From Physcia stellaris (lineage: Eukaryota; Ascomycota; Lecanoromycetes; Caliciales; Physciaceae), in assembly GCA_018902385.1 (NCBI GenBank), contig JABSSW010000004.1, positions 992,001-1,056,000 of the forward strand: a stretch of DNA of 64,000 nt, given 5' to 3'. Below are positions 58,326 through 64,000 of this stretch, in pieces. Positions within the stretch are counted from its first letter, which is position 1; each line of letters begins with the position of its first letter. The position numbers were made by a program, and so were the translations under genes. The notes beneath the pieces are model-generated. The model did not search any database. It worked only from the letters and a program-made list of their open reading frames with translations, and was not told the origin of the DNA.

Positions 58326-59151
58326 ATGACCGAAGATGCGACTTTTCTGGGGTTACCGCTAGAGTTGAGATGCGAAATCTACCGGTACTTATTAGTGGGT
58401 GTCCACGAAGTTCACACCTCTCCTCAAAAGGCACCCAGTCGTGGCTCGAACTCTGAGATGCTGAGATACGAAGCTGGGAGTCTAACAGAAGAGTCATTGG
58501 ATGCCATGATCAAAAGAGATCACGAAGAAAGAAAGGTTATGCATTCTGCATCAACACCCCATTACGTGTTGCAGTTAGCTCACCTAGGGTTAGGGCTGCA
58601 GGAAGCCCGGTGAAAACCTCAACTCCAAATCCTGTACACTTAGCATTATCATCGATATAATCAATGAACTATTCCTACTTCAACATTACGCGATTCTTCG
58701 CGTGTCTTCGCAAGTCTATCAAGAAGCATCAGCAGTACTCTACACCGAAAGCAAATTCTGGGTAAGCTACGAAGTTGGAATCCTCCGCAGACAAGGCTTT
58801 TCCGGCATCGGGCATCTCGCGCAAAAGCTACACCGCGTGTGTCATCTGGGCGTCGATATCCATCAACAAGACCCATTTGAAGGACTCAAAGAAAAGCCCG
58901 TAGACAGGCTGATATCAGAAATACTAGCATACTATGGGAGTGGTACGACTTCCCTCCGAAGCCTGGAGATCTCTCTCGACTCGGGTTATCATGTAGATCG
59001 CAGAGATAGATCTGTTTTCCTTGGGTGGGATCGCTTGCTCCAAGCAATTTATTACCACGCGGTGGTTTCAAATTTCAAGGCCAAGGGAATATCGAGATCT
59101 GTATTCGAATACCGCTATCGCTATCGACAGATCGCGACACTCGATCCTTGA
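58326..59151 (+). CDS. LPxELRxxIY (F-box-like/2EXR-like) family gene, two predicted exons, possibly degenerate
   Basis: The first exon starts at ATG 58,326 (MTEDATFLGLPLELRCEIYRYLL); a Met at 58,302 is also in frame. It runs to about 58,573. A GTTAGC...CACTTAG intron at 58,574-58,643 (70 bp) would join it in frame to a second exon ending at 59,151, giving about 251 residues with ILRVSSQVYQEASAVLY. The start resembles the 319-aa paralog at 60,168 (LPAELRNEIYRYLLAGWHEVR). Its C-terminal similarity continues past the stop in another frame (next entry), so it may be a pseudogene. It lies about 240 bp from the repeat boundary. Members are often auto-annotated F-box-like; molecular role unknown. 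The intron is prediction only. Confidence 0.5.
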
Positions 59152-59159
59152 AGTCGGGT

Positions 59160-59333
59160 CGACTTCCAGAGCTTTTGGCTTGGAATCGACATGTAGCACA
59201 CATTAAGGAGTGGTGTCGATGTGTAGCAGAGGCTAAGGATTGGGATATCTGCAACCCTGATGGCCTCAATGTGGACTGGAAGGACTCGCTATGGCAACGC
59301 TGGGTGCTCGTACCCAGGCACCAGGCACAATAA
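59160..59333 (+). pseudogene. Displaced C-terminal part of the preceding gene
   Basis: The frame reads LAWNRHVAHIKEWCRCVAEA, then KDWDICNPDGLNVDWKD. This resembles the paralog's KRYERWACRIAEERDMMVYG and SKWGLWPMDWEWL. It follows the stop at 59,151 in a different frame. I found no GT-AG pair of the right phase linking it to the upstream exon, so a frameshift is more likely than a missed intron. A further open frame (59,291-59,512, ESRWYRPQLMTTFKPCAF) overlaps its end and is of unclear meaning. Confidence 0.45.
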
Positions 59334-59519
59334 CGAAGAATATAGTCAACCCCGAAACAGTGCTTGGTCTCAAAGAATCTCGCTGGTACAGGCCACAGCT
59401 GATGACAACATTCAAGCCTTGTGCATTTGTTATGTTTGGGTACGTTATGGGCGACCACTTGTTACTTCATTCGTCCACTGACCATACTAATACCGTCAAG
59501 AAATTGTTTTAGCGCGGAG

Positions 59520-60167
59520 ATCCTTATGATTAAAATTGCCGCTAGGTTACGAACAAGTGCAATAAAGTGATAAAAGGAGCTTGGAATGAAGGAAAGGTAG
59601 AACCTCAACATTCGGGACTAAGGTTCATATTAACTCTGTTCGAGGGCATGGGATTCAGCCAGAAGTAGTGCTAGCTACAACAGCATTCTCTACCCTCAAA
59701 AACAAAATGCAAATTCTCTTTCTAATTACCTTGTCAAAATTCAAGCCACCCACAGTCAGGGACTAGATGATTATTGTACCTAGTATATGTGCTCTGTGCA
59801 TATTCTATTGGAAGGAGCCAACGGTTGAAAATAGTGCCTGTGGCGCAATGTTGAGTCGTGACTGAGAAATTTCCATCAATCGTTGAATCTCGAGTTGTTG
59901 GGATTCAACTATCAATTCTTGTATTACTAACAGACATTACTATCTATCTAGAAGAGGATCGTGATATATGGCATGCGCTGCTTTTTGACGCGGGTTGATC
60001 AGCATTTGGGATGACAACCACCTGAAGCAGGTGTGTCGAGAAGTTTAGAACACAAAAGTAATGTGCTAATTCGGTTCGCAGTATTCCAACGGATGATTAG
60101 ATATCTAAGGCTCTACCTACGTCCGCCTCTAGAGAAACCCACTACTAACAACAATATCTCCTGAAAC
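59520..60167. other. Intergenic region, no gene seen
   Basis: About 650 bp of balanced composition. No long frame, RNA gene or repeat recognised. The promoter of the gene at 60,168 should be in the last few hundred bases, which contain a CT-rich stretch near 60,109-60,135 (CTCTACCTACGTCCGCCTC), common before fungal start sites. Confidence 0.4.
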
Positions 60168-61127
60168 ATGACCGAACCCTCACCCTTCTTCAAACTGCCG
60201 GCCGAGCTGAGGAACGAGATCTACCGCTACCTGCTGGCAGGTTGGCACGAAGTCCGCGCGCCTACAGTCCTAAAAGGTGCTTTCGATAACAAATCCGTGC
60301 ATCGCAACATCGAGAGTCTCGATCTCGCCACCACAAAGGCACTCGAAGACTCCTCCTCCACGACCGAAGACCGGAGAGCCTCCAAAGACGACAACGCCCG
60401 CGCCCACGCCAAGCAAGACTGGGCCTCCATCACCCGCCTCCTGCAAGTCTCCCACCGCATATCCTCCGAAGCCTCCGCCATGCTCTACTCCTCCAGCACC
60501 TTCACTTTCAGACTCTACATCTCGCACCTCGAGGACTACCGCTTCCTGACCTTCGGCCCCTTCCGCGAAACCAGTCTCGCGCGCATGCGATACGTGAGGA
60601 TCGAGGTCTTCGAGGACGGCGACGAGCAAGCGGCGGTTTTCGAAGCGGAGCACATCCTCCGCCGTCTCGCGCGGCACCTGACATCGCTCTGGAGCCTGCG
60701 GGTGGGGTTCCTGCTCCCCGACGGCGATGGCGAGGGTGCTAACATGCTCGACGGCACGTACATGCGCGAGATCCTCGCCTGCTTCACCGTGGCGCGGTCC
60801 CTGAGGTTCAAGGTCACGCAGATACGTCCGCAGCCACGCTTGGGGCAGGTACTCCCTGAGCCGCGGTTTGATCACAAGCGCTATGAGCGCTGGGCGTGCC
60901 GTATTGCGGAGGAGAGGGATATGATGGTGTACGGCGTCAGGAAAATGAGGCGGGGGAGCAGCGGTTGGGTGGTGCATGTTAGTAAGTGGGGACTCTGGCC
61001 TATGGATTGGGAGTGGCTGAAGCGGCAACGGGTGCAGATGAGGGAGGAGCTGGGGTTTTGTACGCTGGGGAGGCTGATGTGGGTTCATGAGAGGGTTGTT
61101 GAGGAGGTGGAGGTGGGGACGCCTTGA
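60168..61127 (+). CDS. LPxELRxxIY (F-box-like/2EXR-like) family protein, 319 aa
   Basis: One uninterrupted exon; ATG with A at -3 (GAAACATGACC) and a TGA stop. Residues 7-23 carry the family motif FFKLPAELRNEIYRYLL. Residues about 90-110 carry LLQVSHRISSEASAMLYSSS, the second conserved block (xLxVSxxxxxEAxxxxY), and the C-terminal half is rich in Arg and Trp. No signal peptide or membrane segment. GC-rich third positions and strong C use contrast sharply with the neighbouring AT-rich block. Such proteins are numerous in ascomycetes and often labelled F-box-like or hypothetical. An adaptor role in ubiquitin ligases would be speculation. A 272-residue minus-strand frame (60,270-61,088) is a GC-rich shadow. 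Confidence 0.82.
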   Translation: MTEPSPFFKLPAELRNEIYRYLLAGWHEVRAPTVLKGAFDNKSVHRNIESLDLATTKALEDSSSTTEDRRASKDDNARAHAKQDWASITRLLQVSHRISSEASAMLYSSSTFTFRLYISHLEDYRFLTFGPFRETSLARMRYVRIEVFEDGDEQAAVFEAEHILRRLARHLTSLWSLRVGFLLPDGDGEGANMLDGTYMREILACFTVARSLRFKVTQIRPQPRLGQVLPEPRFDHKRYERWACRIAEERDMMVYGVRKMRRGSSGWVVHVSKWGLWPMDWEWLKRQRVQMREELGFCTLGRLMWVHERVVEEVEVGTP

Positions 61128-62183
61128 GGGTTTAGTGGGGATTGAGTCTATGGAGGTTGGTTTGGGATTGGATGCGTGAGGGTTGATGGGTTTGGGTTGT
61201 GTGGCGTTGGGGATTGCGGTTCGGGCGATAGATACGCTTTTGAGTCATTAGAATGGAATCTATATCATGGTTGTGGCTCAGGACCATAGCTGGAACTCGT
61301 AAAGGTGAGGCCTCTGAATATTTAGTGTCGGGATTACATCTTTACGATCTTTGATACGGATTGCTGTCCTGAGCCTTCCGCCATATTCTATTAGCAGCCA
61401 TCTTCTACAGTAAGGTATGATTATTAGACTTGTATCTTGTTTCATGCATGATTGTTGCGGATCCAGTCATGAATTCGGTTGATGAAGAGATTTTATACGT
61501 ATCGAAATTCGGCGATTCATCTAACCTCCAAAGATCATCATGCAAATCACTGATCGTATCTCGTGATTCAATCACATTTCTAGATCTCTAGCTTCACTTC
61601 GGGACCTTTCATAGAGCAAGGAGGGCGACACTGTAGATAGGTGAATCTTCACTGATAGTATAATATATAATATAATAAAAGGGGTACTGATTCAACTATT
61701 ATTGTTGCAAAACTCGACCCATGAAAGCCCATTCTGGTCCATAAGACATCTGAAAACCCCTCCGAGAAATGCACAAAAGCCATTTAGCGACTAGTGATGA
61801 GCTCATGGCGATATATGAGCTATATATTATTATATTACTTGTGGGAAAAATCACATCTTCGCAGATGGGTCTCGAAAAGAAATGTCTGGATTCCCTTATC
61901 AATAATATCGTGCCAATATAGTTTGGCAGCCTGTTACTGTGTGAAAGCATGATTCGTGTATATGAATTCGTTATGTAGTTTGCGCCTAGCTAGCGCTATG
62001 ATCCCTATACAATGGCGCCAAGAGGAGTTGCAGAGTTGGCTTTTGTGTTGCTTAGCCTTGTATCACTCATTACTATCGTTAAATAATGAATGCGCAGCAG
62101 CTGTAAATAGAGGATGGGTATTGATGAGGACTGAGAATTGAGAAAGGCGGGAATGGACTAGTTTGTTGTGGCATGGTGTTGGA

Positions 62184-62345
62184 GCTGTGACTGCGTGAAT
62201 AGTGTACGTAATCGGGGGTATCATGAATAAGTCGAAGAGTCATATCTGATGAGTGATAGACTTATAGCGTCTTGACCTCTGTCTAAACTACTGGTCTCTT
62301 CCGGATCTGCAGGTCTTGCCATCTTAGCAGCGTGACGTTGGAGTC
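62184..62345. repeat. Diverged direct duplicate, copy 1
   Basis: Starts GCTGTGACTGCGTGAATA, continues through TCGAAGAGTCATATCTGATG and GACTTATAGCGTCTTGACC, and ends near CATCTTAGCAGCG. Copy 2 starts 408 bp downstream. Both are non-coding. Confidence 0.5.
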
Positions 62346-62591
62346 ATATCTTTGCTCAAGATAACAAGGCCAGCGTTTACGGCTTTTATGTTGAGACAAC
62401 GCGTGAAGGAATCAAAATGCCTGGAAGATTAACGGTAGATTCTTCGTATTTATTAATTTAGCTGTCGGCGACTGTCAGGCTTTTCTCACCTACATTTACT
62501 GTTGAGAATATTCCTGAAGTGATACAAAACCTTTGGAGATCTTTATTCAGTTCCTTCACTGGAGTCGGAAGCTGGTAAGATTGTGATTAAG

Positions 62592-62775
62592 GCTGTGACT
62601 GCGTGAATAATTTTTGTTTCACTTTTTTTCGAGAGGTGAAATTTTGATGAGTCTATAATTGATAGTGTCACGAATTGACTCGAAGAGTCATACGTGATGC
62701 GTAGTAGGCTTCCGGTGTCAATTTTGGTTTGGGCGGCTTACCTCTTCTTGGATTCTTATCATTTCAGCATTGTCC
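62592..62775. repeat. Diverged direct duplicate, copy 2
   Basis: Starts GCTGTGACTGCGTGAATA exactly as copy 1. After an extra stretch of about 30 bp it has CTCGAAGAGTCATACGTGATG, GGCTTCCGGTGTC and ATCATTTCAGCATTG. It ends about 200 bp before the gene at 62,982, so its promoter region includes this copy. Confidence 0.5.
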
Positions 62776-62981
62776 TAATACCTCCATTTCTTCGAGTCAA
62801 CAGATACAGGCAACTCTCGCGTTCTTAATCTTACAACGGGTGGAGGTAAAGATCCGTTGTATTTCGGCTTTGAATATCATCAGCGACCACCAGACGTTGC
62901 GTTGACCACATCCATTTACTGCGGAGCGTATTTCTAGAACGATAGAAGCTCCCGCTGAAGCATCATAATCCAGGGCACGAC

Positions 62982-63833
62982 ATGGAGACTTGCAACTCTG
63001 GGTCCACAGCCGATGTTGCACATTCCAGGAGACCTACCTCATTCATGTCCTTACCAGTCGAGCTCCGGCTCAAAATTTACCGACATGCGCTTCTCACCGA
63101 TCAAAAAGTCCAAGCACAGTCCCTTATGTATTTGCTGTCTCCTGGACTAGGCCCTGCAGAGATCAAGAAAGACTTCAACCCTGGTATTCTCCGAGTCTCT
63201 CGAGCCGTCTACGAGGAAGCATCCACGATCTTCTACGGGGAGAATATTTTCCAGTATTACTGCCCAGCTGGCCTAAAACCCTTGGAAAACAGGTCCTCCA
63301 AAAACGGTTCCACAAAGATCAAGCATCTGGAGGTTCATTGGCAGCAGAGGGCGACGAAGCTTACAGCAGAATGCGTCTCGACAATGCTGAAATACCACGG
63401 AAATCTTGGATGCCCACTCAAGACGCTACGATTGAACTTCGATCTGAAACGCACCTATGGCCTGTCGGCAGAATCTCAAGAAGCGCTGTCAATAAGCGTC
63501 ATGTCCAGTGCCTTTGAGATGGATCGCATCTTGAATAGTATACAGGCTCTGCAGGTCCAGCAAAAGATCGAAGTGCATCTTGCTACAGAGATGGAAGAGG
63601 ATGGGCCGGGATATGAGTATCTCGTAGATGCTATTGCTGCGAGACTGCGCTGGAAGGCTGAGCTACGGCACCATGAGATACGTCAGAGCATCTTTGATTT
63701 ACCGGACCAACATAAGTGGAGTTGGGCTCTTCAACCAGACAGTAGCATCAGTAGCGTGCATGTCCATTTACAGGAGAGGCAGCTGGATGTCGATGAATCG
63801 ACAGATCATGGTTCTCGAGAGCCAGTGTCATGA
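62982..63833 (+). CDS. LPxELRxxIY (F-box-like/2EXR-like) family protein, 283 aa
   Basis: Single exon from ATG 62,982 (METCNSGSTADVAHSRR) to TGA at 63,833. A second in-frame Met at residue 22 directly precedes the motif MSLPVELRLKIYRHALL, so the true start could be there. The second family block, GILRVSRAVYEEASTIFYGEN, lies at about residues 68-88. The C-terminal half is mixed charged, without membrane segments or signal peptide. The family is shared with the two upstream genes, but sequence outside the two blocks is much diverged. Function unknown. Overlapping frames at 62,990-63,517 and 63,628-63,921 are shadows. Confidence 0.78.
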   Translation: METCNSGSTADVAHSRRPTSFMSLPVELRLKIYRHALLTDQKVQAQSLMYLLSPGLGPAEIKKDFNPGILRVSRAVYEEASTIFYGENIFQYYCPAGLKPLENRSSKNGSTKIKHLEVHWQQRATKLTAECVSTMLKYHGNLGCPLKTLRLNFDLKRTYGLSAESQEALSISVMSSAFEMDRILNSIQALQVQQKIEVHLATEMEEDGPGYEYLVDAIAARLRWKAELRHHEIRQSIFDLPDQHKWSWALQPDSSISSVHVHLQERQLDVDESTDHGSREPVS

Positions 63834-64000
63834 TACAACGTGTCAGTTGTGCTGTTGCGGCTATACTGGCAAGCTTTTGAGTATGCTGGGACAGAGCGGT
63901 GGTTCTCAGTTCGCGTACTAACAGAATGATATGAGCTCATATCCTGAGATGACCTGTTTTAAGAGAATGTTCTGAGGCATCATGTCAGTACTGTAGTTAC
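63834..64000. other. 3' flank of the last gene
   Basis: Presumed 3' untranslated region and start of the next intergenic region. No feature seen up to the window end. Confidence 0.4.

Larger units (their letters stand above)
61128..62981. other. Intergenic region, no gene seen
   Basis: About 1.85 kb. Only short frames occur (61,699-61,950 minus, 61,956-62,141 plus, 62,797-63,021 minus), none with a recognisable motif. An AT-rich patch (61,655-61,680, ATAATATATAATATAATAA) and a diverged duplication (next entries) are the only structure I see. Confidence 0.45.

Noticed and set aside
58585-58596. CTAGGGTTAGGG, resembling two telomere repeats
   Set aside because: Only two units, inside the predicted intron of a gene; too short for an interstitial telomere.
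60270-61088. 272-residue open frame on the minus strand opposite the 319-aa gene
   Set aside because: His- and Pro-rich translation typical of the antisense of a GC-rich gene; the + strand has the conserved family motifs.
61699-61950. Small minus-strand frame of 83 residues in the host intergenic region
   Set aside because: No motif, no supporting context, and length expected by chance.

Overview
The window looks like a filamentous ascomycete (Pezizomycotina) chromosome with a two-compartment genome. Bases 1 to about 58,088 are extremely AT-rich and consist almost wholly of nested, mutation-eroded Ty3/gypsy LTR retrotransposons. Bases about 58,089 to 64,000 have balanced composition and carry ordinary host genes. 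This resembles the AT-rich repeat blocks of fungi with repeat-induced point mutation (RIP). I cannot name the species.

Layout of the nest, from LTR pairs and 5-bp target-site duplications (TSDs). Element H (+) is the outermost element; its pieces lie at about 27,107-27,224, 38,026-41,409 and 55,514-58,088, and perhaps 13,642-13,901. Element A (-) runs from beyond the left edge to 13,641 and contains B (-), 3,579-11,382, TSD AATTC. Element C (+), 13,902-27,106, contains E (+), 15,761-22,248, TSD CGTTT/CGTTC. Element F (+), 27,225-38,025, TSD ACGTA, contains a pol-less non-autonomous element G, 28,914-32,230, TSD TATTC. Element D (-), 41,410-55,513, TSD GTATG/ATATG, sits in the RNase H region of H and contains B' (+), 45,141-52,745, TSD GACGT. 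B and B' are one family, D and E another; A and C are a third, with F as a relative. Every copy is a fossil with many breaks.

The most unusual signal is the mutation pattern. Canonical RIP changes CpA to TpA. Here CpA and CpG remain plentiful while CpT and CpC (ApG and GpG on the other strand) are nearly gone, and the translated remnants almost lack Pro, Gly and Trp. Between the two LTRs of B I count 21 differences in 192 bp. All are transitions and all lie at CpT/ApG. This suggests a CpY-directed C-to-T process that common RIP indices would score poorly.

The balanced part holds three genes of one fungal family with an LPxELRxxIYRxxL N-terminal motif (F-box-like/2EXR-like), all on the + strand: a probably degenerate copy next to the repeat boundary (58,326-59,333), an intact 319-aa gene (60,168-61,127) and an intact 283-aa gene (62,982-63,833). 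Intergenic stretches show no further gene, only a diverged direct duplication near 62.2 and 62.6 kb. I saw no rRNA, tRNA or CRISPR.
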